Assembly: GCA_020248945.1 (NCBI GenBank)
Contig: JADCGQ010000024.1
Coordinates: 1-32,584 of the forward strand
Origin: Rubrivivax sp.
GTDB taxonomy: Bacteria; Pseudomonadota; Gammaproteobacteria; Burkholderiales; Burkholderiaceae_C
DNA length: 32,584 nt
Direction: 5' to 3'
The first letter of the stretch is position 1. Each line of letters starts with the position of its first letter. Both the position numbers and the translations under genes were made by a program. Under the pieces are notes generated by a model. It made no database searches. It saw only the letters and a list, made by a program, of their open reading frames with translations, and was not told the origin of the DNA. Positions 15,687-26,986 of the stretch are shown one piece after another.

Positions 15687-16805
15687 ATGCCTGGCTCTTC
15701 TTTCGGCGACCTGTTCCGCGTCACCAACTTCGGCGAAAGCCACGGCCCCGCCATCGGTTGCGTGATCGACGGCTGCCCGCCGGGCCTGGAGTTGTCCGAG
15801 GCCGACATCCAGCCCGAGCTCGACCGCCGCCGCCCCGGCACCAGCCGCCACGTGACGCAGCGCAACGAGCCCGACGCGGTGGAAATCCTCTCGGGCGTGT
15901 TCGAGGGCCGCACCACCGGCACGCCGATCGCGCTGCTGATCCGCAACACCGACCAGCGCAGCAAGGACTACGGCAACCTGCTCGATACCTTCCGCCCCGG
16001 CCATGCCGACTACACCTACTGGCGCAAGTACGGCGAGCGCGATCCGCGTGGCGGCGGCCGCAGCAGCGCGCGCCTCACGGCGCCGATGGTGGGCGCCGGC
16101 GCGGTGGCCAGGAAGTGGCTGCGCCAGCATCACGGCACCAGCTTCACCGGCTGGATGAGCGCCCTGGGCGAGATCGAGATCCCCTTCGACGACGAAGCGC
16201 AGATCCCGCTGAACCCGTTCTATGCGCCGAACGCGGCCATCGTGCCCACGCTCGAGGCCCACATGGACGCGCTGCGCCGCGCCGGCGACAGCTGCGGCGC
16301 GCGCATCGAGGTGCGAGCGAGCGGCGTGCCCGTGGGCCTGGGCGAGCCGCTGTTCGACAAGCTCGACGCCGACATCGCCTGGGCCATGATGGGCCTCAAC
16401 GCCGTCAAGGGCGTGGAGATCGGCGACGGCTTCGGCGTCGTCGCGCAGCGCGGCAGCGAACACGGCGACGCGCTCACGCCGGCCGGCTTTGCCAGCAACC
16501 ACGCCGGTGGTGTGCTGGGTGGCATCAGCACCGGGCAGGACCTGATCGTGCGCATCGCCATCAAGCCCACCAGCAGCATCCGCGCGCCCAAGCCGAGCAT
16601 CACGCGCACAGGCGAGCCCACGGTGGTCGAGACCCTCGGCCGCCACGACCCCTGCGTCGGCATCCGCGCCACGCCCATCGCCGAGGCGCTGGTGGCGCTG
16701 GTGGTGATGGACCACGTGCTGCGCCACCGCGCGCAGTGCGGCGACGTCGTGCTGCCGCTGCCGCCTATCTCGGGGCAGGCGGGGCAGGCGGGGCAGGCCG
16801 CCTGA
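15687..16805 (+). CDS. aroC: Chorismate synthase
   Basis: 372 residues. The start gives the family's usual opening ([21 protein letters not shown]) with the conserved GESHG. Other hallmarks are [17 protein letters not shown] (about 48-64), [13 protein letters not shown] (73-85), [21 protein letters not shown] (107-127), GRSSARLTA (128-136), [20 protein letters not shown] (278-297) and [14 protein letters not shown] (318-331). It converts EPSP to chorismate using reduced FMN as the last step of the shikimate pathway in the cytoplasm. The C-terminal tail is three in-frame GQA repeats. Eight bases separate its stop from the proposed start of the MFS gene, so the two are probably cotranscribed. 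Confidence 0.98.
   Translation: MPGSSFGDLFRVTNFGESHGPAIGCVIDGCPPGLELSEADIQPELDRRRPGTSRHVTQRNEPDAVEILSGVFEGRTTGTPIALLIRNTDQRSKDYGNLLDTFRPGHADYTYWRKYGERDPRGGGRSSARLTAPMVGAGAVARKWLRQHHGTSFTGWMSALGEIEIPFDDEAQIPLNPFYAPNAAIVPTLEAHMDALRRAGDSCGARIEVRASGVPVGLGEPLFDKLDADIAWAMMGLNAVKGVEIGDGFGVVAQRGSEHGDALTPAGFASNHAGGVLGGISTGQDLIVRIAIKPTSSIRAPKPSITRTGEPTVVETLGRHDPCVGIRATPIAEALVALVVMDHVLRHRAQCGDVVLPLPPISGQAGQAGQAA
16772..16798. repeat. Three 9-bp tandem units at the aroC 3' end
   Basis: GGGGCAGGC occurs three times in a row and encodes the GQAGQAGQA tail of chorismate synthase. The unit length preserves frame. The tail lies past the conserved fold, so copy number should not affect catalysis. Confidence 0.9.
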
Positions 16806-16813
16806 ACCGCGCC

Positions 16814-18001
16814 GTGCCGGGCCCGAGCCTCGCCCCGTTCGGCGCGCTCACCTTCACCTACTTCGCGGCGATCGGGCTCTTCAACCCGTACGCGCCGCTG
16901 TGGTTCCAGAGCCTGGGGCTGAGCACGCTGATGATCGGCGCCATCGTCTCGCTGCAAAGCTGGACGCGCGTGTTGGCACCCTACGCCTGGAGCTGGGCTG
17001 GCGACCACAGCGGCCAGCGCGTCAAGCTCATCCGCATCGCCGCCGCCGGCGCGCTGGCCTCGGCGCTGGGCCTCCTCGGCGTGACGGCGGCGGTGCCGGT
17101 GGCCGTGGTGACGGTGGTGCTGTTCGTGGCCAACAGCGGTGTCGTGCCGCTGTACGAGGCGTTGCTGGCGCGTGCGCTGCTCACGCCCGACGGCGGCATC
17201 GACGCCCGCCGCTACGGCCGCGTGCGCGTGTGGGGCTCGATCGGCTTCCTGGTCGCCGTCACCAGCTTCGGCGCGCTGCTGGATCGCTTCGGCATCGCGG
17301 TCTTCCCTGCCTTCGTGGCGCTGATGAACGCATTGATGCTGGCCGCGGCGCTGCGCCTGCCGCGCACCCACGAAGAGCCGGCCCACGACGAGCCCGTGCC
17401 GCCGGTGCTGCCGCTGCTGCGGGCGCCGGGCGTGGCCTGGTTCTTCGCCTCGATCTTCTTCACCGTGCTGGCGCACAGCAGCCTGTACGCGTTCTTCTCG
17501 CTGTACCTCGTTCACCTGGGCTACGGCAAGACGGCCGTGGGCGCGCTCTGGGCCGTGAGCGTGCTCGTGGAGATCGCGTTCTTCTGGACCCAGGGACGCT
17601 GGTTCCCGATGCTGGCAGCCGAGCGCTGGCTGCAGGTGGTGGCCGCGTTCACGGCGCTGCGCTTCGCGCTCACGGCCGGCGGCGGCAGCCTGGTGCCGGT
17701 GCTGGTGCTGGCGCAACTGCTGCACGCCATCACCTTTGCCGCCCACCACGCGGCCTGCATCGCGATGGTGCAGCGGCTGTTCCCGGGTCGGCTGCGCGGC
17801 CGCGGCCAGGCGCTGTACACGACGCTGGGCTATGGCATCTCGGGCGTTCTCGGGGGTGTGGGCGGCGGGTGGCTGATCGAGCACCTGGGCTTCGCCGCCG
17901 TGTTCTGGGCCGCCGCCGTGGCGGCGCTGCTGGCCTGGGGCTGCGCGGCGGCGGCCGAGCGTGCGCTTCGCACGGCGTCCGTCTCAAGCAGCGGGGCCTG
18001 A
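16814..18001 (+). CDS. MFS transporter (3-phenylpropionate/LacY-like, MFS_1-like family)
   Basis: About 395 residues from a GTG at 16814, eight bases after the aroC stop; a CTG at 16802 is the only earlier in-frame option. The opening FGALTFTYFAAIGLFNPYAPLWFQSLGLS is typical of the HcaT/LacY-type MFS_1-like family. About twelve hydrophobic segments follow, with ARRYGRVRVWGSIGF near 135-149, the family's conserved loop (R-x-R-x-W-G-S-x-G-F). A second-half motif GRLRGRGQALYTTLGYGISG appears near 323-342. Relatives import 3-phenylpropionate or similar small organic acids with protons; the substrate here is unknown. Placement after aroC suggests readthrough transcription rather than a shared pathway. 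Confidence 0.88.
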   Translation: MPGPSLAPFGALTFTYFAAIGLFNPYAPLWFQSLGLSTLMIGAIVSLQSWTRVLAPYAWSWAGDHSGQRVKLIRIAAAGALASALGLLGVTAAVPVAVVTVVLFVANSGVVPLYEALLARALLTPDGGIDARRYGRVRVWGSIGFLVAVTSFGALLDRFGIAVFPAFVALMNALMLAAALRLPRTHEEPAHDEPVPPVLPLLRAPGVAWFFASIFFTVLAHSSLYAFFSLYLVHLGYGKTAVGALWAVSVLVEIAFFWTQGRWFPMLAAERWLQVVAAFTALRFALTAGGGSLVPVLVLAQLLHAITFAAHHAACIAMVQRLFPGRLRGRGQALYTTLGYGISGVLGGVGGGWLIEHLGFAAVFWAAAVAALLAWGCAAAAERALRTASVSSSGA

Positions 18002-18052
18002 GGCCGACAACAAGAGATCGATCCAGTCACCCAGCTGTCTCTGCCGCATTCG

Positions 18053-20086
<2,034 letters not shown>

Positions 20087-20088
20087 CA

Positions 20089-20142
20089 AGCCCCCGCGCG
20101 CCGCGCGCGCGCTCGAGCCCGCGCGCGCCGCGTGCCCGCTCA
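20089..20142. repeat. Two adjacent 27-bp imperfect direct repeats after the cyclase gene
   Basis: Units at 20089-20115 and 20116-20142 match at 23 of 27 positions by hand count. Both are almost pure G and C except at their edges. They begin two bases after the cyclase stop and lie in the gap before the GGDEF-EAL-like gene. Alternating GC could form a hairpin or affect transcript ends. Confidence 0.7.
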
Positions 20143-20215
20143 AGAACGCGGCGCCTGTGCCGATACCCGCAGGACGGCGAGCAGGACCAACCGGGTCCGC
20201 CGCACCGGCCCGACG

Positions 20216-21694
20216 ATGCCCGAACCCGATCTGCCTCCTTCTCATCCTGCTGCGCCGGCGTCCGAGCCCCTGCCGGTGTGGCCGCGCCTGGCTGCGTGGG
20301 CCGCGCCGAGCGCGCGCTGGGTGGCGATGGCGCGGCGCTGGTGGCAGCCCGCGCACGGCGCGGCCGATGCCGAGGCGACTCGCCCCGCGCCAGCGCCGCT
20401 GCGGGCGAAGCCGCAAGCCACGGCCGTGCCACTGCCTGGCGCGTCCGGCGTGCCGCACGGGCTTGTGGTGCGCCTGCGCCGCTGCGTCGCCCACGCCGTG
20501 CGCCATCCCGGCTTCGGCTTCGCGCTGATACGCCTGGAGCTGGCGCTGCCGGCCGCTGCGGCGGATCTGCCACGCTTGCACGGTCCCGATCTCGGCCGGC
20601 AAGTCGCGCGCCGGCTGCAGTTGGCGCTGCGCCCGGGCGATGCGCTGGTCGCCTTGGTTGCGCCCGATCGGGTCGACGGCCTTACGTTCATGTTGGTGCT
20701 CGACGGCCTCGGCAGCCAGGCCGACCTCGAGACCGTGGTGCGGCGCGCGCTGGCCGATCTGGCCGAGCCCTTCCTCGACGGTCTGCAGCCTCTGAAGCCG
20801 GTGCCGCGGCTGGGCGTGGTGTTCTGTGCCCCCGGGCAGGCGCTTCGGTCGGCCGGAACCTTGTTGCAGCAGGCCGAGAATGCGCTGGCCGATGCGTCCC
20901 CCGGTGGCTGGGCACTGGCTGGCAAGGACGCGGGCCGGCCGCGCGTCGATCGGCTGCAGCAGGCGCTGCGAAGCGGCGCCTTGCAGGTGGTGTTCGAGCC
21001 TCAGGTCGATCTGAGTCGGCCGATGATTCGTGCGCTCGGCGCGCGGCTGGCCTGGCGCGACGCCGCGCCGCGCCCGATTGACGCCGGCGACGACGACCCG
21101 CGGGCCGAAGCCCTGCTGCAGCGCACGCTGGCGGTGTCTGCGGCCCACTTCGTGCCCTGGCGCGCCGCCGATGCCAGCCGCGCCGGCTGCCGCCTGGCCC
21201 TGCCGGCGGCGGCCGCGCTGGTGCGCCGCGCCGACTGGGCCGACACGCTGGCATCGCTGCTGCAGGACAACGGCCTGGCCTGCGCCGACGTGCAGCTCGA
21301 ACTGCCGCCGACCCTGGCCCTGCACGACAGCAACCTGCCGGCGCGCCTGCAGGTGCTGGCCCGCTCGGGCGTGGCGCTGGCGCTCGACGACTTCGGCACC
21401 GGCGGCTCGTCCCTCTCGGCCCTGGCGCGGTTGCCGCTGGCGCTGCTGAAGATCGACCGAGGTTTTGTGCCCCAGGCGCACGAGCTGGAACACCACCGCG
21501 TGCTGCTGGAGTCGACCGTGCGGCTGGCCACGCAACTGGGTATCGCGACGCTGGGCAAGGGCCTGCAGACGGCCGCCCAGCTGGCCTTGCTGCGCGAGAT
21601 GGGCTGCGAACGCGGCAAGGGCGAGGCCGCGGCCGCGCTGCTGCCGCCGACCGCGCTGGCGGGCCTGCCGCGCCGGGCCGAGGCGCTCACTTAG
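20216..21694 (+). CDS. GGDEF-EAL-type protein with both catalytic signatures lost
   Basis: 492 residues from the ATG at 20216. The first 75 residues are Ala/Pro-rich with no membrane segment. Residues about 80-240 follow the GGDEF fold but have VDGLTF (153-158) where GGDEF should be; RPGD (139-142) recalls the inhibitory site. Residues about 245-492 follow the EAL fold: FEPQVDL (260-266), DDFGTGGSSLS (391-401), LLKIDRGF (410-417). The catalytic EAL motif is GAR (275-277), and the AEGVET loop is GKGLQT (447-452) with Lys for Glu. No cyclase or phosphodiesterase activity is expected. It is probably a cyclic di-GMP-binding or protein-binding effector. It follows an intact cyclase on the same strand, likely its partner. 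Confidence 0.85.
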   Translation: MPEPDLPPSHPAAPASEPLPVWPRLAAWAAPSARWVAMARRWWQPAHGAADAEATRPAPAPLRAKPQATAVPLPGASGVPHGLVVRLRRCVAHAVRHPGFGFALIRLELALPAAAADLPRLHGPDLGRQVARRLQLALRPGDALVALVAPDRVDGLTFMLVLDGLGSQADLETVVRRALADLAEPFLDGLQPLKPVPRLGVVFCAPGQALRSAGTLLQQAENALADASPGGWALAGKDAGRPRVDRLQQALRSGALQVVFEPQVDLSRPMIRALGARLAWRDAAPRPIDAGDDDPRAEALLQRTLAVSAAHFVPWRAADASRAGCRLALPAAAALVRRADWADTLASLLQDNGLACADVQLELPPTLALHDSNLPARLQVLARSGVALALDDFGTGGSSLSALARLPLALLKIDRGFVPQAHELEHHRVLLESTVRLATQLGIATLGKGLQTAAQLALLREMGCERGKGEAAAALLPPTALAGLPRRAEALT

Positions 21695-21722
21695 GCCGTT
21701 CAGCCCGGCTTCGCGGCCGCGG

Positions 21723-21736
21723 CGGCCCTCGGGCCG
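21723..21736. terminator. Short hairpin after the GGDEF-EAL-like gene
   Basis: CGGCCC-TC-GGGCCG gives a perfect 6-bp stem 28 bp past the stop codon. No U-run follows. The remaining gap up to 21887 shows no clear promoter, though one is needed for the efflux genes unless they are read from upstream. Confidence 0.3.
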
Positions 21737-21887
21737 TCAGGGGGCGGCGCACTTCGTCACCTGCTTTCGGCGCTTCATCGCACCCGACCTCGCGTTCCGT
21801 GGGGGCAAGGCCGACACTGAGCGCCAACGCTGGCCAGCCGACCCTTGCACAGGGCGCTCGCGCCGGCACGCAGCCGAGGGGAACGCG

Positions 21888-23114
21888 ATGCAGAAGAAGT
21901 GGATGGCCGGCGTGGCCGTGCTGGTGCTGGCCGGTGTCGGTGCCGCGGTGGTGATGGGCGGTGTCGTCAAGCTGCCCGGGCAGGGCGGTGGCGCGGCGCA
22001 GGCGGCCGGGCCGGGCAAGGAAGGCAAGGACGGCAAGGACGGCAAGCCCGAGGTGGCGCTGGAGTTCGCCCCGCGCGAGGTGGTGCAGCCGCTCACCGCC
22101 CGCATGCCGGCGATGCTCGAGTTCTCGGGCCCGCTGGTGGCCCCGCAGACGGCCATCGTGCGCGCCAAGGCCGGGGGCACGCTGCTGGCGCTGAACGTGG
22201 CCGAAGGCAGCCGCGTGGCGGCCGGCCAGACCATCGGCCGCATCGAGCTGGCCGAGCTGGGCAGCCGGGTCGCCGAGCGCAACGCCTTGCTGGAGTCCGC
22301 CCGCGCGGCGCTGGCCCAGGCCGAGCGCACGCACACCAGCAACGAGCGCCTGGCGGCGCAGCAGTTCATCAGCAGCAGCGCACTCGACGGCTCGCGCGCG
22401 GCACTCGACACCGCGCGCGCCAACCTGGCCGCGGCCCAGGCCTCGCTCGACACCACGCGCGTCGGCCTGCGCGATGCCAACCTGGTGGCGCCCATCGCCG
22501 GCATCGTGGCCAAGCGCCATGCGCTGCCGGGCGAGAAGGTCAGCCCCGAGCAGCAGGTGCTGACGATCATCGATCTGGCGCGGCTCGAGCTCGCCGGCAT
22601 GGTCGGCACGCACGAGGTGGCGCGCATCCGCCCCGGCCTGCTGGTGCAGGCGCGGGTGGAGGGTGTCGACCAACCCGTGGCCGGCCGCGTGGCGCGCATC
22701 GCACCGGCCGCCGAGCCGGGCACGCGCTCGATCGGCGTGACCATCGAGCTGGCCAACCCGAAGGAGCTGTTGCGCGCCGGCCAGTACGCCCTGGTGCGCG
22801 CCGAGCTGGCGGACGACACCGACCGGCTGACGCTGCCCGCCAACGCGGTCGGCACCACCAGCGGGCAGGACCACGTCTGGCTCATCGAGGGCGGGCAGCT
22901 CGTGCGGCGCGCCATCACGGTGGGCCGGCGCGACGAACGGCAGGGCCGCGTCGAGGTGCTGCAGGGCCTGACCCCGGCCAGCCAGGTGCTGGCGGCGCGC
23001 TTCGACAACCTGCGCGAAGGGGCCAAGGCCACGGTGGTGGCGGCCAAGTCCGCGCCGGTGGCCAGTGCCGCTGCGTCCACGCCGCTCACGCCCTCCACCC
23101 CGATCACGCGCTGA
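21888..23114 (+). CDS. RND efflux periplasmic adaptor (HlyD/MFP family)
   Basis: 408 residues from the ATG at 21888, preceded by a strong GAGGGG site. An N-terminal signal/anchor segment (6-26) is followed by a charged Gly/Lys linker (GKEGKDGKDGKPE). Biotinyl-lipoyl halves lie near 88-125 (VRAKAGGTLLALNVAEGSRV) and 190-225 (LVAPIAGIVAKRHALPGEKV), split by an alpha-helical hairpin about 125-185. The beta-barrel and membrane-proximal domains follow, with LPANAVG near 320. It is the membrane fusion protein that links the RND pump encoded 28 bp downstream to an outer-membrane channel. No lipobox cysteine is present, so it is probably held by its uncleaved N-terminus. Confidence 0.95.
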   Translation: MQKKWMAGVAVLVLAGVGAAVVMGGVVKLPGQGGGAAQAAGPGKEGKDGKDGKPEVALEFAPREVVQPLTARMPAMLEFSGPLVAPQTAIVRAKAGGTLLALNVAEGSRVAAGQTIGRIELAELGSRVAERNALLESARAALAQAERTHTSNERLAAQQFISSSALDGSRAALDTARANLAAAQASLDTTRVGLRDANLVAPIAGIVAKRHALPGEKVSPEQQVLTIIDLARLELAGMVGTHEVARIRPGLLVQARVEGVDQPVAGRVARIAPAAEPGTRSIGVTIELANPKELLRAGQYALVRAELADDTDRLTLPANAVGTTSGQDHVWLIEGGQLVRRAITVGRRDERQGRVEVLQGLTPASQVLAARFDNLREGAKATVVAAKSAPVASAAASTPLTPSTPITR

Positions 23115-23142
23115 GCGCGAGCCCAAGCCAGGAGCCGCCGCG

Positions 23143-26100
23143 ATGTGGATCACCCGAGTCTCGATCAACAACCCCGTGTTCGCCGCCATGGTGATGGTGG
23201 CGATCTGCGTGCTGGGCATCTTCAGCTACAGCCGCCTCGGGGTGGAGCAGATGCCCGACATCTCGCTGCCCGGCATCTGGGCGGCGGTGGAGTACCCGGG
23301 CGCCACGCCCGAGGCCATCGAGCGCGAGGTGCTCAAGCCGCTCGAAGAGGCCATCAACAGCGTGGCCGGCGTCAAGCGCATCACTTCGCGCGCCTTCGAG
23401 GGCCGTGGCGACCTCTCGGCCGAGTTCAGCCTCGACGCCGACATGGACCGCGCGATGCAGGACGTGCGCGACCGCGTCGCCGCGGTACAGGCCGGCTTCC
23501 CGCGTGACGTGAAGCCGCTGCAGATGGCGCGCTGGAACAACGACAACAGCGAGCCCGTGGTGCAGATGGCGCTGCTCAGCCCGAGCCGCAGCCAGCGCGA
23601 GCTGAGCATCATCGGCGAGAACCAGATCACCAAGCGCCTGCAGCGCGTGCCCGGCGTGGCACGGGTCGACGTGAACGGCCTCACCGAGCGCGAGGTGCGC
23701 ATCGACCTCGACCCGGCGCGCCTGCGCGCCTACGGCGTGACGCCGGCGCAGATCGCCCAGGCCCTGCGCGAGGCCAATGCCGACCAGCCCGTGGGCCTGG
23801 TCTCCGACAACACGCAGGACGCGCTCTTGCGCGTGGAAGGCCGCATCAAGGACCCGCGCCGCTTCGCCGACGTGGTGGTGGCCCACCGCAACGGCCTGGC
23901 GCTGCGCCTGTCCGATCTGGGCACGCTGGTGGAGCGCGAGAAGGAGCCCGACTCGCTGGCGCGCGTGAACGGCCAGCAGGCCATCAACTTCAACGTCTTC
24001 AAGCAACAGGACGCCAACATCGTGGCCACGGGTGATGCCGTGAAGGCGGCGATGGAGGAGCTGAAGAAGACGATGCCGCCCGACGTGGAGCTGCGCCTCA
24101 TCAATGCCAGTTCCGACTGGGTCAAGGGCAGCCTCGACGGCCTGAAGCACACGCTGATCGAGGGCGCGCTGCTGACGGTGGCCATCGTCTTCCTGTTCCT
24201 GCACAGCTGGCGCAGCACCATCATCACGGGGCTGACGCTGCCGATCGCTGTGATCTCCAGCTTCATCGCCGTGTACTTCTTCGGCTTCACGCTGAACTTC
24301 ATGACGATGATGGCGCTGAGCCTGTGCATCGGCCTGCTGATCGACGACGCCATCGTCGTGCGCGAGAACATCGTGCGCCACGTGCACATGGGCAAGGACC
24401 ACATCACCGCCTCGCGTGAAGGCACCGAGGAGATCGGCCTGGCGGTGATGGCCACCACCTTTGCCATCGTCGCGGTGTTCGCGCCGGTGGCCTTCATGGG
24501 CGGCATCATCGGCAAGTTCTTCTACCCGTTCGGCATCACCGTGGTGGTGGCCGTGCTGGTGAGCCTGTTCGTGAGCTTCACGCTCGACCCGATGCTCTCC
24601 AGCATCTGGCACGACCCGCCGAGCTCGCGCCTGAAGAAGCTGCCGGTGCTGGGCCACGCCATCCGCGCCACCGACCGCAGCATGGACTGGCTGCACGCCG
24701 CCTACGAACGCGCCATCCGCTGGATCTTCAGCGCCCGCCGCTGGCGCCTGTGGGTGCTGCCGGCCTACAACCGCGGCTTCGCGGCCGACTCCACGCGCCT
24801 GGCCACCGGCCCGCGCCGGCTGCGCGTGGCCACCATCACGCCGCGCGGCGTGGTGATGGCCGGTGGTGTGGCCAGTTTCGTCATCGCGCTCGCCCTGGCG
24901 CCGCTGGTGGGCAGCGAATTCGTACCCGAAACCGACCAAGGCTTCACGCAGCTGGCCGTGAAGATGCCGGTGGGCGCGAGCCTGGAGCGCACCGACGCCA
25001 AGGTGCGGCAGCTCGAGGCCATCGTGCAGACCTTCCCCGAGGTGCAGCACGTCAGCACCTGGGTCGGCGGCCCGGGGCAGCGCAACCAGGCCTGGATCAA
25101 CATCCGCCTCGTCGACCGCAAGGAGCGCGAGAGCTCTCAGAAGGAAGTGGAAGACGCGATGCGCCAGGCGGTGTCGGTGATCCCGGGCACCGACATCAGC
25201 GTCGGCTGGAACCGGCCGATCTACGTCGCCATCCTGGGCAACGATCCCGAGGGCCTGGCGAAGATCGCCACCGAGTTCGCCGAGAAGGTGAAGAAGATCC
25301 CGGGCGCGGTCGACGTCGAAACCACCGTGCAGGCCGGCATGCCCGCCTACGCCGTGCGCCTGAAGCCCGACGCGGTGCGCGAGCTGGGCCTGACGCCGCA
25401 GCAGGTGTCGAACAGCCTGCGCGCCTATGTCACGGGTGACGCCGCCACCACCTGGACGACACCCGAAGGCGACCAGGTCGACGTGACGCTGCGCCTGCCC
25501 GAGGAGCAGCGCGAGCGCATCGAGCAGCTGCGCGGGCTGCCGGTGGCCTTTGCTGCCAACGGCACGCCGATCACGCTGGACAGCGTGGCCGACATCGTGC
25601 CGGTGTTCAACCCACAGAACATCCGCCGCCAGAACCTGCAGCGGCGTGAAGGTGTGTTCGCCGGCGTCAAGGACCGCAGCCCCGGCGAGGTGGGCGAAGA
25701 CGTGCAGAAGCTGATCAAGGAAACCAACCTGCCCCCGGGCTTCAGCTTCGACATCGGCGGCCAGATGCAGGAACAGGCCGATGCCTTCAGCGGCCTCTTG
25801 GCGGCCATGGGCCTGGCGGTGATCTTCATCTACATCGTGCTGGCCAGCCAGTTCGGCAGCTTCCTGCAGCCCATCGCCATCATGGCCAGCCTGCCCTTGG
25901 CGCTGATCGGCGTGATGCTGGCGCTGCTGTTCTGGAACAGCACGCTCAACGTCTTCAGCATGATCGGCCTCGTCATGCTGATGGGCCTGGTGACGAAAAA
26001 CGCCATCCTGCTGGTGGACTTTGCCAACCATGCGCGCAAGGCGGGCGCGACCATGGCCGAGGCGCTGCTGCAGGCCGGGCTCATCCGCATGCGGCCGATC

Positions 26101-26349
26101 ATCATGACGACGATGGCCATGGTCTTCGGCATGCTGCCGCTGGCGCTGGCGCTCAACGACGGCGGCGAGATCCAGGCGCCGATGGGGCGGGCCATCATCG
26201 GCGGCGTCATCACCTCCACCATCCTCACACTCGTGGTGGTGCCGGTGCTCTACAGCTACCTGGCGCGAGACCGGCGCCCGCGCCGGGCGCCGGCCGTGGC
26301 GCCGGTGGCCGGTGACGGGCCGCTGCCGATGCCGGCCGATCGCGACTGA
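23143..26349 (+). CDS. RND family efflux permease (AcrB/HAE1-like)
   Basis: 1068 residues from the ATG at 23143, with AGGAG upstream. The protein shows the RND duplication: membrane segment 1 (WITRVSINNPVFAAMVMVAI), two large periplasmic loops and twelve membrane helices. Proton-relay residues are intact: Asp401-Asp402 in GLLIDDAIVVREN of helix 4 and Lys952 in GLVTKNAILLVDF of helix 10. It exports hydrophobic compounds from the inner membrane or periplasm by proton antiport, with the adaptor just upstream. Its stretch near 550-575, between helices 6 and 7, is a basic cytoplasmic insert. No TolC-like gene or TetR-type repressor is nearby, so channel and regulation are elsewhere. Substrate class is not evident; heavy-metal-type motifs are absent. 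Confidence 0.96.
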   Translation: MWITRVSINNPVFAAMVMVAICVLGIFSYSRLGVEQMPDISLPGIWAAVEYPGATPEAIEREVLKPLEEAINSVAGVKRITSRAFEGRGDLSAEFSLDADMDRAMQDVRDRVAAVQAGFPRDVKPLQMARWNNDNSEPVVQMALLSPSRSQRELSIIGENQITKRLQRVPGVARVDVNGLTEREVRIDLDPARLRAYGVTPAQIAQALREANADQPVGLVSDNTQDALLRVEGRIKDPRRFADVVVAHRNGLALRLSDLGTLVEREKEPDSLARVNGQQAINFNVFKQQDANIVATGDAVKAAMEELKKTMPPDVELRLINASSDWVKGSLDGLKHTLIEGALLTVAIVFLFLHSWRSTIITGLTLPIAVISSFIAVYFFGFTLNFMTMMALSLCIGLLIDDAIVVRENIVRHVHMGKDHITASREGTEEIGLAVMATTFAIVAVFAPVAFMGGIIGKFFYPFGITVVVAVLVSLFVSFTLDPMLSSIWHDPPSSRLKKLPVLGHAIRATDRSMDWLHAAYERAIRWIFSARRWRLWVLPAYNRGFAADSTRLATGPRRLRVATITPRGVVMAGGVASFVIALALAPLVGSEFVPETDQGFTQLAVKMPVGASLERTDAKVRQLEAIVQTFPEVQHVSTWVGGPGQRNQAWINIRLVDRKERESSQKEVEDAMRQAVSVIPGTDISVGWNRPIYVAILGNDPEGLAKIATEFAEKVKKIPGAVDVETTVQAGMPAYAVRLKPDAVRELGLTPQQVSNSLRAYVTGDAATTWTTPEGDQVDVTLRLPEEQRERIEQLRGLPVAFAANGTPITLDSVADIVPVFNPQNIRRQNLQRREGVFAGVKDRSPGEVGEDVQKLIKETNLPPGFSFDIGGQMQEQADAFSGLLAAMGLAVIFIYIVLASQFGSFLQPIAIMASLPLALIGVMLALLFWNSTLNVFSMIGLVMLMGLVTKNAILLVDFANHARKAGATMAEALLQAGLIRMRPIIMTTMAMVFGMLPLALALNDGGEIQAPMGRAIIGGVITSTILTLVVVPVLYSYLARDRRPRRAPAVAPVAGDGPLPMPADRD

Positions 26350-26359
26350 GGACGCGGGC

Positions 26360-26986
26360 TCAGCGGCGGCCCGGCGGCATCGCCCGCTGGGCCTCGGTGG
26401 CCACGAAGGCCGCCAGCTCGTCGAGCACCCGCTGCGTGGCCACGCGCACATCGAACTCGCGCCACGCCAGCGGCTGCCGTGTGGTGGTGTCGATGAGCAC
26501 GGCGCGCAGCGTCAGGCGCAGCTGGCTCGGCTGCACGGTGTGGTCGTGGTGCAGCCGCAGCAGCGTGGTCTCCAGCCGCAGTGCGGCCTCACCCGACGAG
26601 GGCCCTTGCAGCACCGCACGGAAGCGGCCGCCTTGCTGCAGGGCGCGCACGATCAGCGGCGCCAGCAGCCGCGCGGGGGCGTCGGCCCACTCGTGGAAGG
26701 CATAGGCCTCCAGCGTCTGCGCCTGGCGCAGGTACACCATGCGCGGGCTGTCGTAACCCGCCGCGGCGACCAGTGGCGCCACCACCAGCGTCGGGCCGGC
26801 CATTGCAGCCGCCTGCGCGGTGCCCGCCGAAGCCGGGGCGGCGTCGAGCGTGTGCTGCACGGGTGCCGCCGGTGGCTTGGGCAGCAGGTTGCCGGCGCAG
26901 CCGGCCAGCAGCGCTGCTGCGGCCAGTGCGCTGAAGGCGCCGCTGCAGCGCCCGATGCGGCGCCCGATGCGAACGCTGGGCTTCAT
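26360..26986 (-). CDS. ABC-type transport auxiliary lipoprotein (PqiC/DUF330-like)
   Basis: 208 residues from the ATG at 26986, overlapping the MlaD-type gene's stop (ATGA). A signal sequence ends in lipobox LLAGC with Cys30. The mature part has TLVVAPLVAAAGYDSPRMVYLRQAQTLEAYAFHEWADAPARLL, which fits the ABC-transport auxiliary component family (PF03886), including the spaced YLR and WADAP motif. Such lipoproteins work with MCE-domain proteins in lipid transport between membranes, anchored to the outer membrane. It lies convergent with the RND gene, with a ten-base gap spanned by a short CTGAG/CTCAG inverted repeat. The rest of its expected ABC system is missing next door. Confidence 0.85.
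   Translation of the reverse strand: MKPSVRIGRRIGRCSGAFSALAAAALLAGCAGNLLPKPPAAPVQHTLDAAPASAGTAQAAAMAGPTLVVAPLVAAAGYDSPRMVYLRQAQTLEAYAFHEWADAPARLLAPLIVRALQQGGRFRAVLQGPSSGEAALRLETTLLRLHHDHTVQPSQLRLTLRAVLIDTTTRQPLAWREFDVRVATQRVLDELAAFVATEAQRAMPPGRR

Noticed and set aside
23104..26451. 1115-residue minus-strand frame opposite the RND pump
   Set aside because: His/Gln/Arg/Asp-rich shadow with no domain; the plus-strand pump is unambiguous.
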